A DNA stretch of 64,000 nucleotides from Mycobacterium europaeum. GTDB lineage: Bacteria > Actinomycetota > Actinomycetes > Mycobacteriales > Mycobacteriaceae. The notes beneath the pieces were generated by a model. That model worked only from the letters and a program-made list of their open reading frames with translations. It did no database searches and was not told the DNA's origin. The stretch spans positions 1-64,000 of the forward strand of contig NZ_LQOU01000004.1 of the NCBI RefSeq assembly GCF_002102155.1, read 5' to 3'. Within the stretch, counting starts at the first letter, position 1. Every line of letters starts with the position of its first letter. Shown one piece after another: positions 52,662-62,371 of this stretch. The position numbers were made by a program, and so were the translations under genes.

Positions 52662-53241
52662 TGTTGTCACCCTACCCCAATCCGGGCTGGAACAAAGGGC
52701 CGCCAACATCAACCAACGCGCTGCCGGCCCTGTTCCTGCAGCATCAGGCCAACGGGACATGGATCGAGTAGTCCCTGCAGTTCGTGACTGGCCCGGCGAG
52801 GGGGGAATCAAGACCGAGGCTCCGCGCCAATTACCGGCTCGACGAAGAGCCGTGCTGCGTTTGTGCACACAGCGAAGATTCGACGGCGGCCGGCCTGGTG
52901 CTGACTGCTTAACACCACAGTTGCGCACCAACGGCCATCTAGCAACAGACTACGAACGCAACCTGCTCAAATCGGTCGCTGGCTCCCAGGGTATGCCATA
53001 TGCGGCGAAGATAGAAGATTGAACGTAGACCACTGCCGGCGGTGTTACAGCGCAACGATGATCTCGGGAGGGGCGGACGCGCTGACGATCCACTGGGATG
53101 GCACCGACGATTTCGGCATCGTGGCGGTGCCAGGGTTCCCCGGTTCGGGCCTGGCGGACGCGTGTGCAGGGGAGCACGCCATCCCGATCCGGCGCCGCCG
53201 CGCGGCTGGCGGATCCGGAACGACTGGCGCATGATCACGCC
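52662..53241. other. Interval without a supported gene
   Basis: A 48-codon plus-strand frame (52625-52771: MTQNDHKRNT start, NGTWIE end) overlaps copy A of the duplication and has moderate codon bias, and a 58-codon frame starts at 53058; neither has enough support. No hairpin of note is seen. Confidence 0.4.
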
Positions 53242-54045
53242 ATGAGACGCGAAGTCGGCGCCGAAATCGAAGTCGAAATCACCGCACCCACGACGCTGGA
53301 GTTTCAGATTGCTGTTGCCCCGCATCCGCGCGCCGAGGTCTTCGAGTCGCTGCGCTTCGTCTTGGACGGACGGCCCGTCCAGCCCTTGGAAGTCAGCGGT
53401 GTACATGGCAACCGTATCCACAAGTTCGACGCAGGGGTGGGCACACTGAAAGTCGACTACGCGGCAACGATCGTGGGTCAAACCGATCCGGCACCGGTGA
53501 CCGAATACGACCAGTCGATGTATCTGCGACCCAGCCGCTACGCCGAGGCCGATAAGTTCTACGGTTTCGCTGCAACCGAATTCGGCACCTACGGTGATTC
53601 GGCGACGTTGCTGGAGAATGTGAGCTCGTGGGTGGGCACCAGGCTGAGCTATGTGCCCGGATCAAGCGATCCGATCGACGGGGCCGTGGAAACCCTGCTC
53701 TCCGGTGCAGGTGTGTGCCGCGACTACGCGCATCTGGTGGTGGCGCTGCTGCGTGCGGTCAACGTCCCGGCCCGCCTGGTGTCGGTGTACGCACCGGGGG
53801 TGCACCCGATGGACTTTCACGCGGTGGCCGAGGCTTTTGTCGACGGGCAATGGCGGGTGGTCGATGCGACGTTGCTAGCGCCGCGGCAAACCCTGGTCCG
53901 CATAGCTACGGGTCGTGACGCCTCCGATACGGCCTTCCTCGACAATCACAGAGGCGCGATCACGCTGAACCAGCTGACGGTGACCGCCGTCGTTGACGGC
54001 GACTTACCCCGGGATTCGATCGACCAACTCGTTTCCATCCGCTGA
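53242..54045 (+). CDS. Transglutaminase-like cysteine protease-fold protein
   Basis: 267 residues from ATG 53242. An N-terminal beta-rich domain (about 1-95) precedes a transglutaminase core with the full catalytic triad: Cys159 (GAGVCRDYAHL), His193 (MDFHAVAEAF) and Asp208 (WRVVDAT). Bacterial members often act on peptides or cell-wall linked substrates; some are encoded with ATP-grasp/alpha-E proteins, which are absent here. No signal peptide is visible. It sits between the two inverted DUF5994 copies. Confidence 0.88.
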   Translation: MRREVGAEIEVEITAPTTLEFQIAVAPHPRAEVFESLRFVLDGRPVQPLEVSGVHGNRIHKFDAGVGTLKVDYAATIVGQTDPAPVTEYDQSMYLRPSRYAEADKFYGFAATEFGTYGDSATLLENVSSWVGTRLSYVPGSSDPIDGAVETLLSGAGVCRDYAHLVVALLRAVNVPARLVSVYAPGVHPMDFHAVAEAFVDGQWRVVDATLLAPRQTLVRIATGRDASDTAFLDNHRGAITLNQLTVTAVVDGDLPRDSIDQLVSIR

Positions 54046-54115
54046 GAACGCCAGACCGGCTGATCGCGACGATCAACATGCCGTGGTTCCTGGACCATCC
54101 GAGTAGTGTGGGAAT

Positions 54116-54211
54116 CATCGGCGATATTTCGTACCTGAGTGTCCAAAGCCATGTCGTCGCCGATCCGAATGATTTGACCGGTATCGCGGTCAAGACGGGA
54201 GCGTCGCTATG
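54116..54211 (+). repeat. Duplicated upstream segment, copy B
   Basis: The 96 bases up to and including the start codon of the intact DUF5994 gene match copy A at 52567-52661 in reverse orientation. Together with the genes themselves this makes an inverted duplication of roughly 0.5 kb per arm around the transglutaminase gene. Confidence 0.75.
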
Positions 54212-54679
54212 ACGCTGGAAAACGACCACACGAATGCCGGGCACCGGCATACCCCACCGACCCACACACCCCGCTTGAGGCTAAAGCCCAAGGCGCCCCA
54301 GAGCGGATATGTCGACGGTGCGTGGTGGCCCCACAGTGCGGACCTCACGGCGGAGCTACCGGATCTACTGTCGGTGCTGTCAGTTCGACTCGGCCCGATT
54401 GGCCGCGTGATCTACAACATCAACGAATGGGCAAAGGCGCCCGCAAAATTGGCGACAGGGGGACGAACGGTACGACTCGACGGCTATCGTCTCCAGCCGG
54501 TCAACACTGTCGAAGTTCTCGGGCTCAATCGCGACAAAATCGTCCTATTGGTAGTTTCGCCGCACGCCGACCCAGACCAGGCACACACGATCATGATGAC
54601 CGCAGCCGGCCCAAACAATGCCTCGACCGTCGCGGGCCTCCTTATGAACAGCGCGAAAGAAACGGAAACCCGCGTATAG
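54209..54679 (+). CDS. DUF5994 family protein, intact copy
   Basis: 156 residues from ATG 54209. Family features: VDGAWWPHSADLTAELPDLL near residues 32-51, VIYNINEWAKAP, a strand with VRLDGYRLQPVNTVEVLG and VLLVVSPHADPDQAH. The function of DUF5994 is unknown; its members are widespread in mycobacteria and often lie beside stress regulators. It is soluble, with no membrane segment. Its close relative at 52237 is broken, and a more distant one follows at 54926. Confidence 0.85.
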   Translation: MTLENDHTNAGHRHTPPTHTPRLRLKPKAPQSGYVDGAWWPHSADLTAELPDLLSVLSVRLGPIGRVIYNINEWAKAPAKLATGGRTVRLDGYRLQPVNTVEVLGLNRDKIVLLVVSPHADPDQAHTIMMTAAGPNNASTVAGLLMNSAKETETRV

Positions 54680-54925
54680 ACCCATGCAGGCAGTCATCGC
54701 GCAAAACCACTGCGAATCAACAAAGCGCTCAGCCGATTTGGCCTTCACGCGCCGCACCGGACACTGCAACTCACCGATTGAGAACCTCATTTGTTGCATC
54801 GCCGCTCGCGGTTTCGTACGTCGTCACACCGGCAACGAGGCTATGCTGCAGACATCGTGGATTTGTCGAGTGCCGCCCCTTCGGTAGCCATTTGCGATAG
54901 CTGAATTAGTAGATCGGAGCGTCAC

Positions 54926-55417
54926 GTGGCGCGTCCTTCCCCCGTCCCTTCAAGCATGACCCGATTAGCGCTATGTGGACGCGACGATACAAGCGCTGCC
55001 GTAGACGGTGCCTGGTGGCCAAAGAGCCTGGACCTGAGATCAGAGCTACCCGACTTACTTGCTGTATTCGGTTTATGGATTGGCACCGTGCGCCGAGTCG
55101 TTTACGACCCGAGCGTGTGGTTGCCCGCGCCTACACGAATTAGGCGCCACAATGAGATGGTTTCACTCAATCCATACCGCCTGATTTTCAGCGATACCAT
55201 CTATCTAGTGGGTACGCATTCCCGCGACGCGGTGCTGTTCGTGCTATCGCCTTCGAGCTCCACGGAGGAGGCGCGCCACCTGATGTGTGAGGTTTGCTCT
55301 TCAGCGGAACCGATGAATGCGGCAGACTTGCGCCAACTCGTGGGCAAATGCGCCTCAGGGTTTGGGAGTTCGGAGCAATCGGCACCGTTAATTCCGCACG
55401 AAAACTCCTGGGGCTGA
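54926..55417 (+). CDS. DUF5994 family protein, diverged copy
   Basis: 163 residues from GTG 54926 (GGAG upstream). It keeps the core: VDGAWWPKSLDLRSELPDLLAVFG, VVYDPSVWLPAPTRIRRHNE and VLFVLSPSSSTEEARHLM, but is clearly diverged from the 54209 copy, with an extended C-terminus. The 245 bp between the copies contain nothing recognisable. Confidence 0.8.
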   Translation: MARPSPVPSSMTRLALCGRDDTSAAVDGAWWPKSLDLRSELPDLLAVFGLWIGTVRRVVYDPSVWLPAPTRIRRHNEMVSLNPYRLIFSDTIYLVGTHSRDAVLFVLSPSSSTEEARHLMCEVCSSAEPMNAADLRQLVGKCASGFGSSEQSAPLIPHENSWG

Positions 55418-55705
55418 TCGGGTATCGCCCTCTTGGTCGACAGGATTCTGTTATTTGTCGGCCCTCGGGTTTTACATGCCAGAAAGGGCTGTCCCGACCC
55501 TGGGTTGGTTGACGTGCCTCGAGTCGGGTTATGGACTAGCGGTCACCGATTTGCTGCGTCGGCGCCGGTTCGTCGACTCGCGTTTGCATGAACGAACGTC
55601 ATGCGATCATCACTCGAAGATGTTGAGCAACAGAGTATTTAGCAACAGACCGGTCCGAAAGGCTCAGAGTCCGTCCGGTCCGGTCGGCCGCGAGCTGTCG
55701 CGGGG
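55418..55705. other. Short interval without a gene
   Basis: Nothing recognisable. A nine-base direct repeat (AGCAACAGA) occurs twice near 55625-55650. Confidence 0.5.
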
Positions 55706-56758
55706 CTACGTATTGCGAGCGCAACCCCATTCGAAGTCATTGCGGCACAGCAGTAAACGTCGAGCATGCTGCAAAGTCGAGATCACCGCCAGGGTCGCCT
55801 CCGCACCCTGGTTGTTGTCCACGCCGTCGGAGCGCAAACCGTCGTATCCACCACCTGTATCCGGGTCCCACATCGGCTCCCCCGCGTCGTTGTCTCCCAT
55901 GAACCAGGCGGCTGCGGCCTCGATGCTGGCCGGCCAGATCGGGTCGGTATCAACGGCGGCGGCGCGGGCGCACGCATCGGCGAGCGTGGACACCTCGGCG
56001 GGCCGCTGGTCGAATCCGGGTCGGGTGTCCTCGGCACCTCTGCCCCCGGCGGGAGTGGGCGACAGATGGCCGTCTGCGGTTTCGAATGCGACCAGCCACG
56101 CCAACAGTTCCAAACCTCGCTGGCGCAGCGTCGCGTCGGCAAGCGCGGCACCGGCAGCGATCATCGCCTCGGGCACAACGGCGTTGGCGCAGGTCAGTCG
56201 AGGCTCTGGCCACGGCCACCCCAGGTCTTTGTTCGGTGCAGGCACCGACGAGGCATAGTCGGTGAGCAGTGCTCGAGCCGCGCGATTAGTTGGGTCGAAG
56301 ACGAGAAGTTCGGCAGCACCGAGCGCAGCGAACGCCATCGCCCGCGGTAATACCGAGCGTTCCTGGGCGGCACGCTCGAACTGCATGATGGCCGACTGCC
56401 GGGCCCACCCGACGTTACTGTGCGCGGCTGCGGTCCCCAGACCCCAGATGCACCGCCCCCAGGCGTCCTCCAGGGCCGGCTCGTCAACCCAACTTCCCTT
56501 GCCGTCCATCCGATTGCGGCAAGCGCCAGTGAGGGCCTGTGCGTCGTTTAAGAACCGCAACGCAATACCGGCCAGACCGTTCAGTATTCGGTCAGGGCCA
56601 TGGTCTCGGGTGGCGACGACAAGCACCCGCGCCACGTCGTCGGTGCAGTAACCGTGCTGGGGCAGGGGTTCGGCGAGCCGCGCGTGCACCAACGTGCCAC
56701 GACGGTCGGTCAGCCGCAGCAGGTGATCGTAGACCGGCGCCGGTGACGTAGTGCTCAT
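55706..56758 (-). CDS. Glycosidase-like (six-hairpin type) protein paired with a glycosyltransferase
   Basis: 350 residues from ATG 56758. Helical throughout, with repeating Trp/Gly-rich helix pairs (GYCTDDVARVLVV, WVDEPALEDAWGRCIWGLG, LLTDYASSVPAPNKDLGWPWPEP, PMWDPDTGGGYDGL), the pattern of alpha/alpha toroid sugar-active proteins. The conserved YCTDDVAR segment is typical of proteins encoded next to glycosyltransferases. It overlaps the glycosyltransferase stop by 4 bp, so both work together on a glycan or glycoside of unknown identity. Confidence 0.75.
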   Translation of the reverse strand: MSTTSPAPVYDHLLRLTDRRGTLVHARLAEPLPQHGYCTDDVARVLVVATRDHGPDRILNGLAGIALRFLNDAQALTGACRNRMDGKGSWVDEPALEDAWGRCIWGLGTAAAHSNVGWARQSAIMQFERAAQERSVLPRAMAFAALGAAELLVFDPTNRAARALLTDYASSVPAPNKDLGWPWPEPRLTCANAVVPEAMIAAGAALADATLRQRGLELLAWLVAFETADGHLSPTPAGGRGAEDTRPGFDQRPAEVSTLADACARAAAVDTDPIWPASIEAAAAWFMGDNDAGEPMWDPDTGGGYDGLRSDGVDNNQGAEATLAVISTLQHARRLLLCRNDFEWGCARNT

Positions 56759-57906
56759 ACCCGTGCTCGTCGCTGCGCGAGGACCCGATGCGCCAGCTGC
56801 AGGTACGCACGCGCGACGGTTGGCCAGGCCATCTCGGGCGCTAATCTCCTGGCCTCGGCCGCCATCGCGCCGGCGAGGCGCGGCTCGGTCAGCACCCGGC
56901 GCAGGGCACAAGCCAGCGCGTGCGGATCGTCATGCGCGACGACGATGCCGGCGCCACTGGCGAGCAGCTCGACGGCGTGCGGGAACGCGGTGGCCACGAC
57001 CGGGCGGCCGCTCGCGATGGCGTCGACAAGAGCGCTGGAGGTGACCTGATCGGTCGAGTCGTAGGGCAAGACCACGACCGCCGCGGACTGGAAGAGGGCG
57101 GTGAGCATGGGAACGCTGCGGTGATCCGTGTCAAAGCACACCGAATCCGCGACACCGCCGCGCAGCGCCTGATCTATTCGGGCATTCCGGTAGGCCTCGC
57201 CATCGGGGGCCAGCACCTTCGGGTGCGTTCTGCCCGCAACCAGGTACCGCGGCCGGCCGGGCAGATCATTGAGCGACCCCATTGCCTCGATCACCCGCTC
57301 GATGCCCTTGCCCGGGCCCAGCAGGCCAGGGGTCAACACGATGGGTCGACCGCTTCGCATGCAGGCTGCCGTCGTCGGGACGGTCGCGCCGTATGGGATG
57401 GTGACGACTTTACGGCGGGCGATATCGAAGCCCCGGCGCAGCCGTAGGCTGGCCGCCTCGGACATCACGACCACCTGGTCCGCCCGCCCGGCAAGCACCT
57501 CGAGAAGCGAACGCTGGTGTGGCGTCGGGTCTTTCGGAACAGTGTGAGCGACCAAGATCGATGGGACGCGCAGTCTGTCGACGATGCCCACGACTTCGGC
57601 GCCGTCGACGCCTCCGTAGATGCCGTACTCATGCTGGATGACGGCGACGTCGCTCTGGTTCAGCAGCTCGGCGCATGCCGCGGCGGATGCCGCTGAGCCG
57701 TTGGCCAGCTCTCCGATGACGCGGGTGCTCGACGACGGCGGGCCGCCGGACACTCGAACGACACTGACCTCGGCGCCATTGGTGCTCAACCCGTTGGCCA
57801 GAACGGCGCTGAACGTTGCCAGCCTGGACGATGTCGGTGGATACGTACCCAGAATGCCGAAACTCGTGACGTCGGAAATCTCCTGTCGCCCAAGAGAATC
57901 CGTCAA
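56755..57906 (-). CDS. GT-B glycosyltransferase (family 4-like), start uncertain
   Basis: About 383 residues. The N-terminal Rossmann part begins FGILGTYPPTSSRLATFSA; the C-terminal domain has LTPGLLGPGKGIERVIEAMG, then PYDSTDQVTSSALVDAIASGRPVVAT with the nucleotide-sugar binding Glu/Ser region altered compared with the usual EGF.. motif. The expected start, just before TSFGIL and 9 bases after CAGGAG, is GTC (57868-57870), which is not a start codon. The nearest in-frame start codons are TTG at 57906 and TTG at 57933. I list the former. The donor sugar and acceptor are unknown. Confidence 0.7.
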   Translation of the reverse strand: MTDSLGRQEISDVTSFGILGTYPPTSSRLATFSAVLANGLSTNGAEVSVVRVSGGPPSSSTRVIGELANGSAASAAACAELLNQSDVAVIQHEYGIYGGVDGAEVVGIVDRLRVPSILVAHTVPKDPTPHQRSLLEVLAGRADQVVVMSEAASLRLRRGFDIARRKVVTIPYGATVPTTAACMRSGRPIVLTPGLLGPGKGIERVIEAMGSLNDLPGRPRYLVAGRTHPKVLAPDGEAYRNARIDQALRGGVADSVCFDTDHRSVPMLTALFQSAAVVVLPYDSTDQVTSSALVDAIASGRPVVATAFPHAVELLASGAGIVVAHDDPHALACALRRVLTEPRLAGAMAAEARRLAPEMAWPTVARAYLQLAHRVLAQRRARV

Positions 57907-58148
57907 ACATGGAAATTCAACCAAGGCGCTCAAGGTAATCCCAACTAAAGATGGCCACCTGCGTGCCCGGCATGAGCGGTTGCTCGGTGGATCAGCGGCG
58001 TATAACTGACTCAGCCCGGACTGCCTGGATTTCCAACTCCTTTGAGGATACACCCGCCTAGGCGTCGCCACGACGCCCGCAGATCCCCGCCGTGGGGTAC
58101 AGTCGCAGAATCGGGACCGACCAGGCCCCCATAACGAAGGGGCCGGCG

Positions 58149-58286
58149 ATGTCCGATAAGTCTCCTCGACGAGCCATGAGCAAGAAATCCGGCAAGTCAT
58201 TGAAGGAAAAGCGCGCCGACAAGCACGTCAAGGCAGCCCGCCGCGCCGCGGCCACCGATGCGCTACTTCGCACCGAGAAGAGCTAA
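58149..58286 (+). CDS. Small basic conserved mycobacterial protein
   Basis: 45 residues from ATG 58149 with AAGGGG upstream. Very Lys/Arg-rich (MSDKSPRRAMSKKSGKSLKE, then KRADKHVKAARRA), mostly disordered or helical. Short proteins with this SPRRAMSKKSGKSLKEKRA-type start occur in many mycobacteria. Possibly nucleic-acid or ribosome associated, judging only by charge. Confidence 0.7.
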   Translation: MSDKSPRRAMSKKSGKSLKEKRADKHVKAARRAAATDALLRTEKS

Positions 58287-58436
58287 GGCGCAACGCCGTT
58301 CGTTCGCACAAGCTGTGGCCTGACCGAAGTCAGCCTCGTCGTTGAAATTTGCCGGCAGATCATGCCCGGCCCGCCCGGTATCGACGATACGGCCGAGGCG
58401 AAACCGCGGCTGTAGCAAGCGCCGGCAGCCAGGCCT

Positions 58437-59705
58437 TCAGCGCCGGATGGCGATGTCAGTAAGGGCGCGCTTCGCGACGCCAGTTGCGATCGCTGCAATT
58501 GCTGTCTTGAGTCCGCGACGGCGCCCTGTCGCTAGGTCAATGCCGGCGAAACCTGGCTCCAAATCGGTGAACATCCGCTCGCTGCGGGTCTCCGGAGCGT
58601 CGTCGGCGGTGTCGCGCAAGTAGCGGTCCGGCAACGACAGTTTGGCAATGGTGCGCCACGCCTTGCCGTACTGCATCAGGAACGGACCCGTGGTGTAGGG
58701 CAGGTCGTACTTGTCACAGACCTCGCGCACCCGCACCGCGATCTCGTGCAGCCGGTTGCTGGGCAGATCGGGGTAAAGGTGATGCTCGATCTGGTGGCAT
58801 AGGTTGCCGCTCATGAACCGCAGCGCCGGCCCGGCATCAAAGTTGGCGCTGCCCAACATTTGGCGCAGATACCATTGGCCCCGGATTTCGCCGATCACGT
58901 CGATCTTCGTGAATTTCTCTGCGCCATCGGGGAAATGCCCGCAGAAGATCACCGCGTTGGCCCACACGTTGCGGATCACGTTGGCCACCACATTGGCCTT
59001 CAACGTCGATTTGTAGGTGCCGGCCGGCGCCAGCGCGGTGAGCGTGGGGAACGCGACGTAGTCCTTGAACACCTGCCTGCCGGCCTTGACTGAGAACTCA
59101 CGTGTCCGCTGAAGCGTGAGGTCGCGCTCCGGGCCGGCCTTCAAGATCTTTTCGAAATCGATGGTCTGCAAGCCAATTCCCCACTCGAACCCAAGCGCGA
59201 GGATGGCGTTGAACAGCAGGTTGCCGAGGTTGAACGGCTGCCAGCGCTGGTCGCGGGTGACTCGCAGGATGTAATAGCCCACATCTTCATCCATGCCGAG
59301 GATGTTGGTGTACTTGTGGTGCTGAAAGTTGTGGGAGGAAATCCAGTGTTTTGACGCCGCGGTCATGTCCCACTCCCACGTCGTGGAATGAATCTCGGGA
59401 TCGTTCATCCAATTCCACTGGCCGTGCATGACGTTGTGGCCGATCTCCATGTTCTCGATGATCTTGGCCAGACTCAAGGTCACCGTTCCCGCCCACCACG
59501 CAGAGCGTTTCGAGCCGCCGGCCAACATGAGCCGGCCGGCTACCTCCAGGGCGCGTTGCGCGGCGATGGTGCGGCGGATGTAGCGCGCGTCGCGCGCGCC
59601 ACGGGAATCCTCGATGTCCAGCCGGATCGCGTCCAGCTCAGCGGCCAGATTCTCGATGTCGGCGTCGGTCAGGTGAACGAAGGCCGGAACGTCGGTAATC
59701 GCCAT
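58437..59705 (-). CDS. desA3: Membrane fatty acyl-CoA desaturase, DesA3 type
   Basis: 422 residues with the three histidine boxes of membrane diiron desaturases: HNVMH (90-94), HNFQHH (125-130) and HQIEHH (303-308). Hydrophobic helices lie at about 66-84 and 160-180. M. tuberculosis DesA3 (Rv3229c), to which it corresponds, is a stearoyl-CoA delta-9 desaturase that takes electrons from the Rv3230c oxidoreductase; no such reductase gene lies beside it here. Assignment to delta-9 is inferred from the family, and several paralogues of this type can occur per genome. Confidence 0.88.
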   Translation of the reverse strand: MAITDVPAFVHLTDADIENLAAELDAIRLDIEDSRGARDARYIRRTIAAQRALEVAGRLMLAGGSKRSAWWAGTVTLSLAKIIENMEIGHNVMHGQWNWMNDPEIHSTTWEWDMTAASKHWISSHNFQHHKYTNILGMDEDVGYYILRVTRDQRWQPFNLGNLLFNAILALGFEWGIGLQTIDFEKILKAGPERDLTLQRTREFSVKAGRQVFKDYVAFPTLTALAPAGTYKSTLKANVVANVIRNVWANAVIFCGHFPDGAEKFTKIDVIGEIRGQWYLRQMLGSANFDAGPALRFMSGNLCHQIEHHLYPDLPSNRLHEIAVRVREVCDKYDLPYTTGPFLMQYGKAWRTIAKLSLPDRYLRDTADDAPETRSERMFTDLEPGFAGIDLATGRRRGLKTAIAAIATGVAKRALTDIAIRR

Positions 59706-60692
59706 CGTTTTGCTCTCTTTCGTCGAGCTTGTATGTCGGGTTCTCGGCGCTTATCGGCGACGAAAGCCTCGGAACCAGCGGAGCCGCTGCGGCAAGCCAC
59801 CCGGCCAGCGCCTAATCGACAGGCGAAGCCCGCATGTCGTTGATGCGCCAAGACTCCCGAATGCGGATTTCAGGCGCAGATGGTTACCGGTTCGTGTGGT
59901 GGTCCTCCGAGTTGCGGGCAAATGAGCGACATCCGCATGCTGTCCCGGAACGAAACGGGTGGACATTGGAATGTGCGGCGCGAGCAGACGCTCATCAAGT
60001 TTCCGCGGCCTACTGCCAAAACTTGCTTCCCGACTGGCCGATGGACTCAGCACCACCAACGCTACGCCTCTTATAGAACCCGGGCTACTTGTCCCCGCCG
60101 AGTGCGGTGTATCGGCGATGGTGATTGGGCCCACGTGGCAGTACGGGCCGGTCACCGCGCTCAGCAATTTCCGAGCGCCCTGCGATATGGTTTGTCACGG
60201 TTGATTGCGCAGCCTCCGGAAACGTCCGGCGGCGATCTGTTTCGAGATCCCTGCCGTAACGTGACTGCACACCCGGTTAATTCGACGGTCAAAGGGTTGT
60301 TCTTCGGACTGCCCCTGACGGAGTCCGGTGGTCAAGCTTTGGTCGCCGTCCCAATCCGCGACATCGGCGCGCCCCGCAGGCTGATTGCCCGCAAGTATGT
60401 ACCGTCAGTGGGTCTGAATGCTCGAGACCGCGCTTCGATCGGAGCGACGAAACATCTGTCGTGTGCGTGAAGAGGGCACGCTCTGCCGCTGCAGCCATCG
60501 TCCACCTCATTACCCGGCGGATGGCACTCTCAGCGCGCCAGCATCAGAAGTGCCGGCGCACTCCCAATTTCGCTGACAGTTGGGCGCCGCAACACCGACG
60601 CATCGGCTTCATCCGGTCGCGCGGGTCCGCAGTTAGACACCGCGCCGCACGGCCGGACGCCAACTGCGGCGCCGGAGCCAAAGGAATGGCCT
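59706..60692. other. Gene-poor interval of about 1 kb
   Basis: Several open frames (for instance 59880-60470 plus, 59751-60167 minus) lack codon bias, ribosome sites and recognisable domains. Upstream of the FadD gene only AAAGGA at about 60680 is clear. I cannot support a gene here; it may contain an eroded one. Confidence 0.5.
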
Positions 60693-62327
60693 TTGAGTAA
60701 ATTCACCGAAACCATGTATGACACCGCCCAGTCCAGTTCGAAGGGCCTGGTCACCGGGGAGCCAAATTGTCCCGTCCGACATACCTGGGGCGAGGTGCAT
60801 GAGCGCGCCCGTCGGATCGCGGGTGGCCTGGCCGCCGCGGGCGTCGACCGCGGTGACGCCGTCCCGGTGCTGGCAGGTGCTCCAGCCGAGATCGCGCCGG
60901 CCGGGCAGGGAATCTGGATGCGGGGCGCCAGCCTCACCATGCTCCACCAGCCCACGCCACGCACCGATCTTGGACGCTGGGCCGAGGAAACCGCCGCCGT
61001 CATCAAGATGATCGGCGCCAAAACGGTCGTCATCTCCGATCCGTTTACGGCCGCGGCCCCACTTCTGGCTCAGCTGGGTATGCGAGTGCTGACAATCGAG
61101 CAGCTGCTCGGCAGCCAGCCGATCGATCCGGTCCCGACCGACGACGACGACGTTGCGCTGCTGCAGTTGACGTCGGGTTCTACCGGGTCGCCCAAGGCCG
61201 TACAGATCACCCATCGCAACGTGGTCTCCAACGCCGAGGCAATGTTCATCGGCGCAGAAGTCGACATCGATACCGACGTGATCGTGAGCTGGCTGCCGCT
61301 GTTCCATGACATGGGCATGACCGGCTTCTTAACCGTGCCAATGTATTTCGGCGCCGAGCTGGTCAAGGTCACTCCGATGGACTTCCTGCGCGACACATTG
61401 CTGTGGGCGAAGCTCATCGACAAGTACAAGGGCACGATGACCGCTGCGCCGAACTTCGCCTACAAGCTGTTCGCCAAACGCCTTCGTAAGCTCGCCCGGC
61501 CCGGCCAGTTCGACCTGTCCAGCCTGCGGTGGGCGCTGTCGGGCGCCGAACAAGTCGAACCGGCCGACGTCGAAGATTTTTGCGAAGCGGGCAAACCATT
61601 CGGGTTACTTCCGGAGGCGATCCTGCCCGCGTACGGTATGGCCGAAACGACCGTGGCCGTGTCGTTCTCCGGGTGCGGCGCGGGCCTGATGATCGACGAG
61701 GTCGACGCGGACCTGCTCGCCTTGCTCCACCGGGCCGTTCCGGCGGCCAAGGGCAAAACCCGGCGACTGACAACGCTTGGCCGACCGCTCAAGGGGCTTC
61801 AGGCGCGCATCGTCGACGACGACGGCAACATCCTTTCCGCGCGGGGCGTCGGCGTCATTCAGGTGCGCGGCGAACCGGTGACGGCCGGGTACGTGACGAT
61901 GGGCGGTTTCGTCGGGGCTCTCGACGACCAGGGCTGGTATGACACCGGCGATTTGGGCTACCTCACCGAGACCGGAAACCTCGTTGTCTGCGGCCGCGTC
62001 AAGGACGTCATCATCATGGCGGGCCGCAACGTCTACCCCACCGACATCGAACGCGCCGCCGGGCGCGTTCCCGGGGTCCGGCCCGGCTGTGCCGTGGCGG
62101 TGCGCCTGGATGCCGGACGGTCGCGGGAGACGTTCGCCGTCGCGGTGGAGTCCAACAGCTGGCAGGACCCGGCCGAGGTGCGCCGCATCGAGCATCAGGT
62201 GGCGCACGAGGTGGTCGCCGAGGTCGACGTCCGGCCTCGCAATGTGGTCGTGCTCGAGCCGGGAATGATCCCGAAGACGCCGTCGGGGAAGCTTCGACGG
62301 GTCCATACGCTGACGCTCGTCGGCTGA
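60693..62327 (+). CDS. Fatty acyl-AMP/CoA ligase (FadD/FAAL family)
   Basis: 544 residues from TTG 60693 with AAAGGA 7 bases upstream; ATG 60714 is in frame seven codons later. P-loop [27 protein letters not shown]5-like [15 protein letters not shown], then [22 protein letters not shown] and a C-terminal PSGKLRR. The HDMGM and long C-terminal arrangement resemble the fatty acyl-AMP ligase group that loads polyketide synthases, but no PKS is nearby. It could also be an acyl-CoA synthetase. The next gene on the same strand begins 44 bp downstream. Confidence 0.88.
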   Translation: MSKFTETMYDTAQSSSKGLVTGEPNCPVRHTWGEVHERARRIAGGLAAAGVDRGDAVPVLAGAPAEIAPAGQGIWMRGASLTMLHQPTPRTDLGRWAEETAAVIKMIGAKTVVISDPFTAAAPLLAQLGMRVLTIEQLLGSQPIDPVPTDDDDVALLQLTSGSTGSPKAVQITHRNVVSNAEAMFIGAEVDIDTDVIVSWLPLFHDMGMTGFLTVPMYFGAELVKVTPMDFLRDTLLWAKLIDKYKGTMTAAPNFAYKLFAKRLRKLARPGQFDLSSLRWALSGAEQVEPADVEDFCEAGKPFGLLPEAILPAYGMAETTVAVSFSGCGAGLMIDEVDADLLALLHRAVPAAKGKTRRLTTLGRPLKGLQARIVDDDGNILSARGVGVIQVRGEPVTAGYVTMGGFVGALDDQGWYDTGDLGYLTETGNLVVCGRVKDVIIMAGRNVYPTDIERAAGRVPGVRPGCAVAVRLDAGRSRETFAVAVESNSWQDPAEVRRIEHQVAHEVVAEVDVRPRNVVVLEPGMIPKTPSGKLRRVHTLTLVG

Positions 62328-62371
62328 CTCTCGGGACGCCGCAAAGAGTACGTTTGTCGGAGGAGGCGATA

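Noticed and set aside
58111-58130. A sequence resembling a DosR (DevR) box, GGGACCGACCAGGCCCC
   Set aside because: Spacing and the central bases do not fit the GGGACTTNNGNCCCT consensus.
59751-60470. Open frames of 138 codons (minus) and 196 codons (plus, from 59880)
   Set aside because: No ribosome site, codon bias, domain or consistent frame; treated as non-coding or eroded.
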